Shown: in pieces, positions 34,212-42,912 of the stretch | Numbering within the stretch: position 1 is the stretch's first letter | How the letters are laid out: each line of letters starts with the position of its first letter | Origin: Nitrospira sp. | GTDB lineage: Bacteria > Nitrospirota > Nitrospiria > Nitrospirales > Nitrospiraceae | Assembly: GCA_024330925.1 (NCBI GenBank) | Contig: JANDJK010000005.1 | Coordinates: 1 to 54,352 of the forward strand | Direction: 5' to 3' | Length of the DNA: 54,352 nt | The notes under the pieces: model-generated | What the model was told of the DNA's origin: nothing | Databases searched by the model: none | What the model saw: only the letters and a program-made list of their open reading frames with translations | Program-made: the position numbers and the translations under genes

Positions 34212-35624
34212 TTAAGAACGACGTGGTGTCGTGACCATGGAGGAGGAAGACTGTTGGGGAGGAGGCGTTGGGATGAGGATTCCGACAGTCCTATTATCTA
34301 CGGTCAGGTAGCGTTTCGCCACGCGTTGAATGTCTTGTGGGGTGACGGTTCGGATTCGATCCAGAAAATGCTGCTCCCACCGCCAGCCAGCGCCGACCGT
34401 TTCGGCTTCTCCCAGTAACATCGCGCGACGGAAGTTGGAGTCTTGCTCAAAGATGTGAGCAGCCTCCAGTTGATTTTTAGCTCGTTGCAATTCAAGGTCG
34501 GTCGGCCATTCCTGCTGCAGTCTTACGATTTCACGGTGCAATGCCTCTTCTACGGCATCCGGCTTTGTGCCCGGCTTCACCAGTGCGTAACAGTAGAAGA
34601 GGCCGGGATCAGCTTGGAGCGGATTATAGTCCGCCCCGACGGTAAGGGCGAGCTTTTGGTCGTACACCAAATTCTGATACAGGCGCGAACTTTTCCCTTT
34701 TGAAAGCAGGGTTTCGAGCAGGCTTAAAGCGTAAGCGTCCTCGCTCGTATAGTTAGGAACGTGAAATCCCATCATCACAAAAGGGACCTGGGCTTCCCGT
34801 TTCAACACAAAGCGGCGCTCTCCTCGCTGGGGCGGTTCTTGCGGTACTGAAAGGTGGGGAGATGGACCCCGCGGGATCGGTTCGAAGAGGGACTTGATGG
34901 TTTTGATTAAGGTCTCTGCATTAATGTCGCCTACTACGATGAGTGTGGCATTGTTGGGAGAGTAAAACGTGTCGTAGTGGCGTTGGAGATCCTCAAGCGA
35001 CATGGCATCAAGATCGGAGAACCAGCCAATGACCGGCCAGTGATAGGGATGACCGATGAAGGCCTGGGCGAACAGGATCTCCACCAGTGCGCTTTGAGGG
35101 TCATCCTCGGTCCGCAGTCGCCGCTCTTCCTTGACCACGTTCCGTTCCGCCTGAAACTCTTGGGGATCGAGCGCCAGCCCCTGCATACGGTCCGCTTCCA
35201 GTTCCAGGGCCAGCCCTACCCGCTCGACTGCGATGTTCTCAAAATACGTGGTGAAGTCCTGGCCGGTGAAGGCATTATCGACTCCACCGTTTTTTCGAAT
35301 CAGGCGGGAAAACACTCCCTTCGGATACTTGGCCGTGCCTTTGAACATCATGTGTTCTAGCATGTGAGAGAGGCCGGCACGGCCCATGAGCTCGTTGCGA
35401 GATCCGACTTTGTACCAGACCTGCACGGTGACGACGGGCGATTTGGGGACCTCGACCAGGAGTACCTTCATGCCGTTTGAGAGCAGATATTCGTACGGCT
35501 CAGTCCCTTGGGCGCTGCGGCAGAGGCCCGGAGCGAGGGAAAAAATTCCCGCCATCAACAGAATCAGAATCTGATAGTGACGGAACGTTGGGAGGATCAT
35601 GCTGTACAGACAGCCAGTGGGCAT
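34212..35624 (-). CDS. M16-family zinc metallopeptidase
   Basis: A 470-residue exported peptidase. After a signal segment (ILILLMAGIFSLAPGLC) comes the inverted zinc motif H87-M-L-E90-H91, with the third ligand provided by E166/E167 about 76 residues downstream (VVKEERRL). Substrates are probably small peptides or unfolded proteins in the periplasm. It precedes the inactive-type partner by 8 bases and follows rlmN by one base. An ATG at 35600 is an alternative start. Confidence 0.93.
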   Translation of the reverse strand: MPTGCLYSMILPTFRHYQILILLMAGIFSLAPGLCRSAQGTEPYEYLLSNGMKVLLVEVPKSPVVTVQVWYKVGSRNELMGRAGLSHMLEHMMFKGTAKYPKGVFSRLIRKNGGVDNAFTGQDFTTYFENIAVERVGLALELEADRMQGLALDPQEFQAERNVVKEERRLRTEDDPQSALVEILFAQAFIGHPYHWPVIGWFSDLDAMSLEDLQRHYDTFYSPNNATLIVVGDINAETLIKTIKSLFEPIPRGPSPHLSVPQEPPQRGERRFVLKREAQVPFVMMGFHVPNYTSEDAYALSLLETLLSKGKSSRLYQNLVYDQKLALTVGADYNPLQADPGLFYCYALVKPGTKPDAVEEALHREIVRLQQEWPTDLELQRAKNQLEAAHIFEQDSNFRRAMLLGEAETVGAGWRWEQHFLDRIRTVTPQDIQRVAKRYLTVDNRTVGILIPTPPPQQSSSSMVTTPRRS

Positions 35625-35625
35625 G

Positions 35626-36759
35626 CTAACAACGGGATTCCGACGCTGTCAAGACAAGGGGGGTAGTGGCAACGGCGGTCGAGAGGTTGCCCAACTGTCC
35701 GCAAGCGCTAAGCACATCTTGTCCTCTACTCTTGCGCACGAACACATCAAGTCCACCTTGGCGTAACAGGGTTTGAAACCGAAGAACGTCCGTATCCGGT
35801 GGACGTCGAAAACGGCTACCGGGAAATTCATTGAAGGGAATGAGATTCACCTTGCAGGGGAGGTGCTGCAGCAGGGCGATCAATCGTTGGGCGTCGGCCG
35901 GCTGGTCGTTGATGCCGGCGAGCAACACATACTCGAACGTCACTCGCCGACGCGCGAGGGTGGACACATGCCGGCATGTCATCAGAAGCGATTGGAGGGA
36001 AGCGATGCGGCTGGCAGCGGGCATCAGCAATTGGCGCTGGGCTTCGGTGGTGGCATTCAGTGAGATAGCGATGTTGACGCCCAGCGCTGCCACCTTCTCA
36101 AGCCGAGAGGCTAATCCTGCGGTCGAGACGACCAGTCGTCTGGGAGACCACCCCAAGCCCCAGGACTTGTTGGTTATGATCATGATGGCGGCCTCCAATG
36201 CCTCGTAATTGGCAAGTGGTTCCCCCATGCCCATGAAGACGAGGTTTGTGATTTGCTGGTCCGCTTTCTCCACGTGTTCGTAGGCGGTCAGCACCTGATC
36301 AATGATTTCGTGGGTTTTCAAACTGCGACGCAGCCCCAGGGTACCGGTCAAACAGAATGTGCAGTCCAACAGGCATCCCACCTGAGTTGAGACACAGAGG
36401 GTAAGACGGTCTTCATCAGGAATGAGAACTGATTCGACTGCCATGCCATCAGCCAACGTCAGGAGCAATTTTCGCGTACCGTCTTGAGAAGAAAGAACCG
36501 TGCGGCAGGAGGACCGCTGAACAGTCGCTATGGCGGCCAACGTTGTGCGATCGTGGAGGGACAGGTCGGTCATCTTTTCAATGTCACGTACCCGATGTCG
36601 GTATAGCCAGCGCAGGATTTGCCGGGCCCGATAACTCGGCCATCCCAGCGAGCGAACGAGGGCTCCCATTTGCGGTTCATCAAGCGAGAGCAGATTGATC
36701 AGCGGCTCGGGCATGGGCAGAAGACAGGCAATCAATAGTTGCCACAAGGGGTATGACAC
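35626..36759 (-). CDS. rlmN: 23S rRNA/tRNA (adenine-C2)-methyltransferase RlmN
   Basis: A radical SAM enzyme that methylates C2 of A2503 in 23S rRNA and of A37 in some tRNAs. The 377-residue protein has the cluster motif CLLDCTFC (CxxxCxxC), the GMGEPLANY segment, SLNATTE, and the C-terminal RGQDVLSACGQL containing the methyl-carrying cysteine. The first about 15 residues (before MPEPLINLL) look dispensable, so the start may be a later ATG. It is the first gene of a group with the two M16 genes and larE. Confidence 0.95.
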   Translation of the reverse strand: MSYPLWQLLIACLLPMPEPLINLLSLDEPQMGALVRSLGWPSYRARQILRWLYRHRVRDIEKMTDLSLHDRTTLAAIATVQRSSCRTVLSSQDGTRKLLLTLADGMAVESVLIPDEDRLTLCVSTQVGCLLDCTFCLTGTLGLRRSLKTHEIIDQVLTAYEHVEKADQQITNLVFMGMGEPLANYEALEAAIMIITNKSWGLGWSPRRLVVSTAGLASRLEKVAALGVNIAISLNATTEAQRQLLMPAASRIASLQSLLMTCRHVSTLARRRVTFEYVLLAGINDQPADAQRLIALLQHLPCKVNLIPFNEFPGSRFRRPPDTDVLRFQTLLRQGGLDVFVRKSRGQDVLSACGQLGNLSTAVATTPLVLTASESRC

Positions 36760-36912
36760 AGCGTATCACAGAGAACAGGGAAGAAACCAATCCTGCAATT
36801 ACTTCTCTTCTGGGCAGGACCCTATCATAATAAAATACCAGCCATGAAGAATTGGCCGACTGGGGTTATGTGAAGCTCCCTCTTTCCGCATGGCTCGCTC
36901 TAGAGGCACGCT

Positions 36913-39210
36913 ATGCTCTATACCAGTTCCCTCGCTCCTTTCTTGCTAGTTGTGATAGCCAGCTTCTCCGCAGACTGGGCGTTAGCCCAAACAGGGGAGA
37001 GAGGGGAGTGGTCAGCCGAGGGGTGTGAGACGGCGGAGGACTGTTTCATGGCTGCGGTGTGGCCTAAGGAGCAGGTGGGAAATCCCTTGACAAAGGAACA
37101 GGACATCGCGTTGAAGCTGGAGCGGCTTCGGCGTCTGATGGAACGATTTCCGCATTCCCTGTGGGCCAAGCGGGCGCAGTTGGTGAGGGGCGTTCTGCTG
37201 ATCCAACGGGATCCTGCCCAGGCACGAATGGATCTCCGTGCGGTTCAGCAGGAGTTCCCAATGCTGCAGGATTATGTGTGGTATTGGATTGGTGAGGCAC
37301 TGGCGGCTTTAGGAGAGGCACAGGAAGCGGCCTTGGCATTTGAGTCTGTTTTTCATTCTGTTCTCGAAAGCAGTTTGCGTCCTCGGGCTGCTTGGCGGGC
37401 GACCGAAGCGTGGTACCAAGCTTCCAGGTGCCCAGAAGTGATTGCCTGGGCGAAGAAAGCTCTCACGTTTCCGGTCGATAAGAAAGATGCGACGAGTGCC
37501 CGTATTTGGTTTCGATTGGCGGATTGTTATACGCGTACGAATCAAAGAAACGAAGCTAGGGAAGCGTTGATGACACTCTGGGTCACGTTTCCCGCTACGG
37601 AAGAAGCAAAACAGGCGGCTCTGTTGTTAGCACAGGGAGATGGTGGACAGGAACCGTGGGTGCCCAAACCGGAGGATACCTATGCCAGGGCCCAGACATT
37701 GATGGGACAAGCCTTGTATGTGGAAGCGATCGAGGAACTGAAGCGGGTTCTTGCTCAGACCCCCCCCGCGGCCCTTGCCAGCGAGGCCAAACTCAAATTA
37801 GGTATCGCGCAAGTGCGGCTTAAACGGTACGATCAGGCGCGGGCGACCTTCCAGGAACTAGCGGAAGAGCGCACGGCACAATCCAGCGATGCCATTGTGT
37901 GGTTAGCGAGAGTGTATCTCCGCCAAGGAGATGGTGACAAACTGCTGGCGCTGAGCCGAACCATCGCCCAATGGCCTCTGTCGGTAGAACAAAAGGGACT
38001 CATCAATCTGTTTGTCGGGATGTGGCTAGAGGATCAGGCTCAGTTTGAGGAAGCTATCACGCAATATGAACTGGTCGCTCAGAGGGGAGATCCGGCGTCC
38101 CTGCGCCTGGAAGCGCGTTGGCGGCAAGGTTGGGTTCTCTATCGCCTAGGGCAGTATCGTTCAGCTCTGAGAGTTTGGCAGCCCATGGTGGAGCAGCCAA
38201 ACAGCGAGTGGGCGCCCCAGGTGCTCTACTGGATGGGGCGGGCTTCCGGATTGATCGGCGATCCGCAAGCTAAAAACCTGTTCGCGTCGCTGTGTCAACG
38301 GTACCCCTACACCTATTATTGCCAATTGGCGCAGGAGCGCCTGGATGCCTCTGCCAACAAAACCGCAGTGGATTCTGAAGGGGCAGAATGTGGCGCTTGG
38401 CCGACAAGACAGACGCCGTTACTGACAGACGATCAGAGTGACTCGGTCGCTCGGTTGTGGAGGGGCCAGTGGAATAGCGAACAAGATTCAGCCTATCGGC
38501 GGGCAGCCGAGCTCCACCTCTTGGGTCTTGAGCAAGAGGCAGCCAGGGAACTCACTCATCTGGCGGAAGTCTATGCCACCAAAAATGATGCTCAGGCAGT
38601 GGCGTCAGTTGCTGTGTTGCTCCACAAAGTGGGAGCCTATCATGACGCCTTACGACTTGTGCGGGCCAAGTTTCGCGACCAGCTCGAGCGAAGTGGAGGA
38701 TCGCTTGTCAATGAGGCCTTGTGGGAAGTGGCCTATCCGGTGGGACTAATTCCAATGATCACCCGACACAATGGCGGGGGCGTCGATCCCTTTCTCGTTG
38801 CGGCCATTATTCGCGAAGAAAGCCAATATGATCGGCAGGCGGTGTCTCAGGTGGGAGCCATTGGATTGATGCAGATCATGCCGGCCACTGCTAAAGAAGT
38901 GGCGCAACGTTACGGCTTCCCTGCTGTAACGAGGGATGATCTCTTTGATGAAGAGACGAATGTACGGATTGGTATCAGGTATCTGGAACACTTGCTCGCT
39001 CGCTTTTACGGTAACCTTGTGCATGCCATTGCCGCCTACAATGCTGGTCCCCTCGTCGTGCAAAGCTGGGTGGTAGCGTTTCAAGGGCGGAGTGAGGACG
39101 AATTTGTCGAATTGATTCCCTTCCAGGAGACGAGGCACTATGTGAAACGGGTGCTCCGCAGCTATCAGGAATATCGCCGTCTAAACAGTCTCCGAAAGCC
39201 CCTTTCTTGA
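36913..39210 (+). CDS. slt: Soluble lytic murein transglycosylase with TPR arm (Slt70-like)
   Basis: An exported 765-residue enzyme. After a signal peptide (FLLVVIASFSADWALA) a long alpha-helical superhelix of TPR-like repeats spans about 45-560, and a C-terminal SLT catalytic domain follows with Glu636 (IIREESQYD), GAIGLMQIMPATA and AAYNAGPLVV. It cleaves peptidoglycan strands, forming 1,6-anhydro ends. The tandem repeats could hold the enzyme around glycan strands or bind partners. AGAGG lies eight bases before the ATG. It is followed by the zapB-like and zapA genes, fitting a cell-wall and division group. Confidence 0.92.
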   Translation: MLYTSSLAPFLLVVIASFSADWALAQTGERGEWSAEGCETAEDCFMAAVWPKEQVGNPLTKEQDIALKLERLRRLMERFPHSLWAKRAQLVRGVLLIQRDPAQARMDLRAVQQEFPMLQDYVWYWIGEALAALGEAQEAALAFESVFHSVLESSLRPRAAWRATEAWYQASRCPEVIAWAKKALTFPVDKKDATSARIWFRLADCYTRTNQRNEAREALMTLWVTFPATEEAKQAALLLAQGDGGQEPWVPKPEDTYARAQTLMGQALYVEAIEELKRVLAQTPPAALASEAKLKLGIAQVRLKRYDQARATFQELAEERTAQSSDAIVWLARVYLRQGDGDKLLALSRTIAQWPLSVEQKGLINLFVGMWLEDQAQFEEAITQYELVAQRGDPASLRLEARWRQGWVLYRLGQYRSALRVWQPMVEQPNSEWAPQVLYWMGRASGLIGDPQAKNLFASLCQRYPYTYYCQLAQERLDASANKTAVDSEGAECGAWPTRQTPLLTDDQSDSVARLWRGQWNSEQDSAYRRAAELHLLGLEQEAARELTHLAEVYATKNDAQAVASVAVLLHKVGAYHDALRLVRAKFRDQLERSGGSLVNEALWEVAYPVGLIPMITRHNGGGVDPFLVAAIIREESQYDRQAVSQVGAIGLMQIMPATAKEVAQRYGFPAVTRDDLFDEETNVRIGIRYLEHLLARFYGNLVHAIAAYNAGPLVVQSWVVAFQGRSEDEFVELIPFQETRHYVKRVLRSYQEYRRLNSLRKPLS

Positions 39211-39274
39211 CAATGGGTTGTAGAGTTTCTATAGTGCGCTTCACTTGCTGCCCGATGAGTCCCACGGTGCTGTG

Positions 39275-39529
39275 ATGTCGTTGGATCGTCTCGATGCGCT
39301 GGAAGCGCGTATCAAAGACTTGGTCAAGTTCATTCAGGAGTTGAAACGACGCAACGCCTCGCTGGAGGAGGAGTTGAAAGCCGTCCGACAGCGGTTGGCT
39401 AGCCAGGACGAGCTCAATCAACGGTGGGAAAGAGAACGCCTCGATATCAAAGCCAGGATTGAGCGGGTCATCAGCGAGATCGAGATGTTGGAATGTGCAG
39501 AGGACGCCAAGGAGGTGGCTCATGAGTAG
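39275..39529 (+). CDS. zapB: ZapB-like coiled-coil cell-division protein
   Basis: An 84-residue, almost entirely coiled-coil protein (heptads from about 4 to 80, rich in Leu/Arg/Glu). It stops inside zapA with an 8-base overlap (ATGAGTAG), as expected of a translationally coupled ZapB-ZapA pair. ZapB links ZapA-FtsZ to the division site in proteobacteria. The assignment rests on coil character and position rather than a diagnostic motif. The start at 39275 is preferred to the TTG at 39245. Confidence 0.65.
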   Translation: MSLDRLDALEARIKDLVKFIQELKRRNASLEEELKAVRQRLASQDELNQRWERERLDIKARIERVISEIEMLECAEDAKEVAHE

Positions 39530-39818
39530 GACGGTCGATGTCGAAATTTACGGCCAACGGTATGCCATTCGCGGTGAGGCCGATGAGGAATACATTCGAC
39601 GAGTGGCCCATTATGTCGATGACCACATGAGACGCCTGGCTTCCGGTATGAGGACGGCGACACCAGTCAAACTGGCAGTGTTGACAGCCGTAAATCTGGC
39701 TCACCAACTATTTGAATCTGAAAAGAAGCGACGGCAGGGGGAAGCTGACCTTGAGCGACGTATGGAGGTTTTGATGGAGTCCATCGAGGAGCAGATTCCA
39801 ACCTCGCTCCTCCGCTAA
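39522..39818 (+). CDS. zapA: Cell division protein ZapA
   Basis: ZapA crosslinks FtsZ protofilaments at the Z-ring. The 98-residue protein has the typical N-terminal beta/alpha head (VDVEIYGQRYAIRGEADEEY) and a C-terminal coiled coil. The ATG at 39522 has GGAGG eight bases upstream. The open frame upstream overlaps the zapB-like gene and is not conserved. Confidence 0.88.
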   Translation: MSRTVDVEIYGQRYAIRGEADEEYIRRVAHYVDDHMRRLASGMRTATPVKLAVLTAVNLAHQLFESEKKRRQGEADLERRMEVLMESIEEQIPTSLLR

Positions 39819-40513
39819 CCCTTGTGTGTTTATCGGCTTTCTCATTTGTCGCTGTATTGATTTCTCTGCTCGGTAGAGCGAGTGAACAAGTTTTACCTTG
39901 CTTTCGCCCTAACCCTTTGTTATCGTGATAAAAATAGAGGAACGTCTGTTCCGGGAGAGAAGGTTAGAACAGGTCGATGGGAATGAGCACAAAACAGTGA
40001 GCGGAACGGGTTTGACTCATAATTCATTCCACCATGTCTGAGAAAGCCCAGACAAGCCAGATGAGTAGCAGCAGGTGTGTGCAAGACCGCGAAACTTTTC
40101 GGAAGTAGAGCTTCAGCCGATGTTCGATTTGTGTTGGGGTGAGAGGGACAATGAGGGAGGGTATGGAACAAGTGCCCGACTGGGGCACGGTAACGGTGAT
40201 GAAGGCGACAGAAACCTGGTGCCGGAACGGCCGATCCTATTCTCCAAGACCCTCTCCTTCTCAGCAGGAATCGAGAGAAGACAAGAGGAGTGACCGTCTA
40301 GCAAAACAAGGGTTTCGTGGAAAGAAGGAATATCAGCTCTGGCTAGCCTAGGATGGTGGGACGCTGACCCATTCTCATCTGTTTTCTGTGCGGTCCTTTT
40401 CCAACTACTCTCTCCCGCGGAGCTTCGTTCGATCGTAGTCACAGAAGATAATCGTGCAATTCTCTCCTCTAAGAAGGGCGGGGCTGTCTCGGCTCCGTGG
40501 GAAATGAGAGGGG
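39819..40513. other. 694-bp gap between zapA and rny
   Basis: No gene is confidently supported in this unusually long gap. In many bacteria the 6S RNA gene (ssrS) follows zapA, so an ncRNA is possible. A short hairpin TGTCTG/CAGACA lies near 40038-40057, but I could not fit the 6S secondary structure. A small frame with a good AGGGAGGG site (40163-40351, 62 residues, MEQVPDWG...) is the best protein candidate. It has no recognisable product. Confidence 0.35.
40163..40351 (+). CDS. Possible small protein, unknown
   Basis: A 62-residue frame with GAGGGAGG two bases before the ATG. The translation has a polar, basic, Ser/Arg-rich second half and ends with a LWLA tail. No domain is recognised. 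It sits in the zapA-rny gap and may not be translated. Confidence 0.25.
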   Translation: MEQVPDWGTVTVMKATETWCRNGRSYSPRPSPSQQESREDKRSDRLAKQGFRGKKEYQLWLA

Positions 40514-42091
40514 GTGACGCATATTTCTACAGCAATCGTCACATATATCCTAGTTGGGGTACTCGGTGCAGTGGTGGGGGTCGGCATCTTCGAGTCTGTT
40601 CGTCATCGGATGGCGACTGCGAGACGGGTTGAGCTGGAGGAACAGGCCAAGCAAATTGTCCAGAATGCTCAGCGAGAGGCGGACAGTGTGCTGAAGGAGG
40701 CCAAGCTTGAAGCCAAGGGTTTGGTCTTTCAGGCGAAAGCGGAGTGGGAAAAAGAGCAGAAGGCTAAACTGGCTGAACTCTCCGACATCGAAAGGCGAGT
40801 GCTGCAACGAGAAGAGATTCTTGATCGCAAGCTCGCTGCACTCGAAAAGCGGGAAAGCGAATTACAAAAACGAGAACAGGAACTAGAGAAACGCGAAGCT
40901 GGGTTGGTGGCAAGGGAGTCCGCCTGTGCCAAGGCCGAACGCGATCATCGCGAGGCGCTGGAACGTGTTGCTGGCATGACAGCGGAGGAGGCCAAACGAC
41001 AGTTGATTGCCGAGATGGAGGCCCAGGCAAGACTCGATGCGGCGGGTATCGCCAAGCGCACCATCGAGGAGGCGCGAGAAAACGCTGAGCGGGAAGCGCG
41101 AGAAATTATCACTAATTCGATTCAGCGGGTGGTCCGCGATTATGTGTCGGAGTCAACTATCTCGGTGGTGGCGATTCCGAATGATGCAATGAAAGGGCGT
41201 ATCATCGGTCGCGAGGGCCGCAACATTAGGGCGATTGAAGCGGCAACTGGTATTGATCTGATCATCGACGAAACTCCGGAAGCCGTGATCATTTCCGGCT
41301 TTGATCCGTTGCGCCGTGAGATCGCCAAGGTTTCGCTCGAACGTCTGATGCAGGACGGTCGGATTCATCCGACTCGCATCGAAGAAATTGTGGAAAAGGT
41401 GAAGAACGACATCGATAAACTGATGTACGAGGAAGCGGAAAAAATTATCTTTGAACTAGGGCTGTCGGACGTTCATCCAGAATTAATCAAAGTGTTGGGC
41501 CGGCTCAAGTATCGAACGAGTTACGGTCAGAACAATCTATACCATGCACGGGAGGCCGCTTATATCTGTGGCATAATGGCGTCGGAGTTGGGACTGGATG
41601 TTAAATTGGCCCGGCGGGGCGCGTTGCTTCATGACATCGGCAAGGCAGTAAGTCATGAGGAGGAGGGACCTCATGCCATGTTGGGGGCCGAACTGGCGAA
41701 GAAATATGGAGAATCGCCTAAAGTGGTGAATGCCATCGCCGCGCATCATGAGCAGGTCGAGCCGATTTGTCCAGAAAGTGTGTTGGTAGCGGCTGCTGAG
41801 GCGTTGTCCGCTGCCCGTCCTGGGGCCAGGAGAGAGGCGCTCGAGTCCTATGTGAAGAGGCTGGAAAAGCTCGAAGCGTTGGCGTCTGGGCAAAAGGGCG
41901 TCCAAAAGGCGTACGCGATTCAGGCAGGGAGGGAAATTCGAGTGATCGTCCGTCAGGAAGATCTCACCGATGCCGAATCGTTCCAACTTTCCCGTGATTT
42001 GGCCAAGAAGATCGAACAGGAACTGACGTATCCTGGTCAGATTAAGGTGACCGTGATTCGTGAAAGCCGGTTTGTGGAATACGCGCGATGA
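40514..42091 (+). CDS. rny: Ribonuclease Y
   Basis: A membrane-anchored endoribonuclease that starts mRNA decay. The 525-residue protein has one N-terminal transmembrane helix (IVTYILVGVLGAVVGVGIF), a long coiled coil (about 35-190), a KH RNA-binding domain (GRIIGREGRNIRAIE) and an HD domain with the catalytic HDIGKAVSHE. The GTG start at 40514 follows GAGAGGGG. The stop overlaps the next gene by 4 bases (ATGA). Confidence 0.96.
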   Translation: MTHISTAIVTYILVGVLGAVVGVGIFESVRHRMATARRVELEEQAKQIVQNAQREADSVLKEAKLEAKGLVFQAKAEWEKEQKAKLAELSDIERRVLQREEILDRKLAALEKRESELQKREQELEKREAGLVARESACAKAERDHREALERVAGMTAEEAKRQLIAEMEAQARLDAAGIAKRTIEEARENAEREAREIITNSIQRVVRDYVSESTISVVAIPNDAMKGRIIGREGRNIRAIEAATGIDLIIDETPEAVIISGFDPLRREIAKVSLERLMQDGRIHPTRIEEIVEKVKNDIDKLMYEEAEKIIFELGLSDVHPELIKVLGRLKYRTSYGQNNLYHAREAAYICGIMASELGLDVKLARRGALLHDIGKAVSHEEEGPHAMLGAELAKKYGESPKVVNAIAAHHEQVEPICPESVLVAAAEALSAARPGARREALESYVKRLEKLEALASGQKGVQKAYAIQAGREIRVIVRQEDLTDAESFQLSRDLAKKIEQELTYPGQIKVTVIRESRFVEYAR

Positions 42092-42867
42092 GGGTGCTGT
42101 GCATCGGCGACATTATGGGCGAACCGGGGAGGCGGGCGGTCGCACGCACCGTTCCCCGGCTGGTGGCTCAACGGCAGATCGATGTGGTGATCGGCAATGG
42201 TGAGAACGCGGCGGGCGGCTTTGGAATCACGCCCGAGTTGGCTGAAGAACTGTTCGATATCGGGTTATCGGTTATTACCACGGGTAACCATGCATGGGAC
42301 AAAAAAGAAGTCTTGGAGTACTTTCCACGCCAGGCACGGCTGCTGCGTCCTGCCAACTATCCTCCCGGTGTGCCGGGCAATGGGAGCGTCATCGTGGAAA
42401 CGGCAGGAGGTGAACGATTGGCGGTGCTCCAACTCATGGGGCGCGCCCACATGCCTACGATCGACTGTCCCTTCCGAACGGCGCAACGGGAATTACCTCG
42501 TCTGAAACAACAGACTCCGGCAGTAATCGTCGAGATGCATGCGGAGGCGACATCTGAAAAAATGGCCATGGGCCATTTCTTGGACGGCGATGCGACAGCC
42601 GTGGTTGGTACCCATACTCATGTGCAAACGGCGGATGAGCAGATTCTTCCCAGGGGAACAGCCTATATCACCGACATTGGGATGACGGGGCCATTGCATG
42701 CCGTGATCGGTGTCAAAAAAGAGCTTGCTATCGAAAAATTCTTGACCGGGATGCCGCGGCGATTCGAAGTGGCATCTGGCCCCGTAGTCTTTTGCGGAGT
42801 GTTTCTCGAACTGGATGCACAGGTAGGGAAAACGCTCCACTTCGAACGGATTCGTCTAACTGAGTAG
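42088..42867 (+). CDS. ymdB: YmdB-family metallophosphodiesterase
   Basis: A calcineurin-like metallophosphoesterase, 259 residues. Metal-binding motifs: CIGDIMGEPGRRA (N-terminus), GNGENAAGG, TGNHAWDKKE and GTHTHVQTADE. B. subtilis YmdB hydrolyses cyclic nucleotides and affects motility and biofilm formation. Here it is translationally coupled to rny (4-base overlap), a conserved neighbourhood, suggesting shared control of RNA turnover. Confidence 0.92.
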   Translation: MRVLCIGDIMGEPGRRAVARTVPRLVAQRQIDVVIGNGENAAGGFGITPELAEELFDIGLSVITTGNHAWDKKEVLEYFPRQARLLRPANYPPGVPGNGSVIVETAGGERLAVLQLMGRAHMPTIDCPFRTAQRELPRLKQQTPAVIVEMHAEATSEKMAMGHFLDGDATAVVGTHTHVQTADEQILPRGTAYITDIGMTGPLHAVIGVKKELAIEKFLTGMPRRFEVASGPVVFCGVFLELDAQVGKTLHFERIRLTE

Positions 42868-42883
42868 GAAGGGATTCACCAGA

Positions 42884-42897
42884 AGGAGGAAACTCCT
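42884..42897 (+). promoter_or_regulatory. Hairpin hiding a Shine-Dalgarno-like sequence before xseA
   Basis: AGGAG-GAAA-CTCCT forms a 5-bp stem with a GNRA-type loop that includes a perfect AGGAGG. It ends 15 bases before the xseA ATG, so the AGGAGG itself is too far upstream for normal spacing. It may modulate xseA translation or be fortuitous. Confidence 0.3.
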
Positions 42898-42912
42898 ACG
42901 GGCGCTTCGTCA

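Noticed and set aside
39245..39274. TTG start for the ZapB-like protein
   Set aside because: The ATG at 39275 begins the coiled coil and the extra residues are not coil-like.
40113..40442. Minus-strand frame in the zapA-rny gap
   Set aside because: Ser/Pro/Arg-rich translation without any ribosome-binding site or domain.
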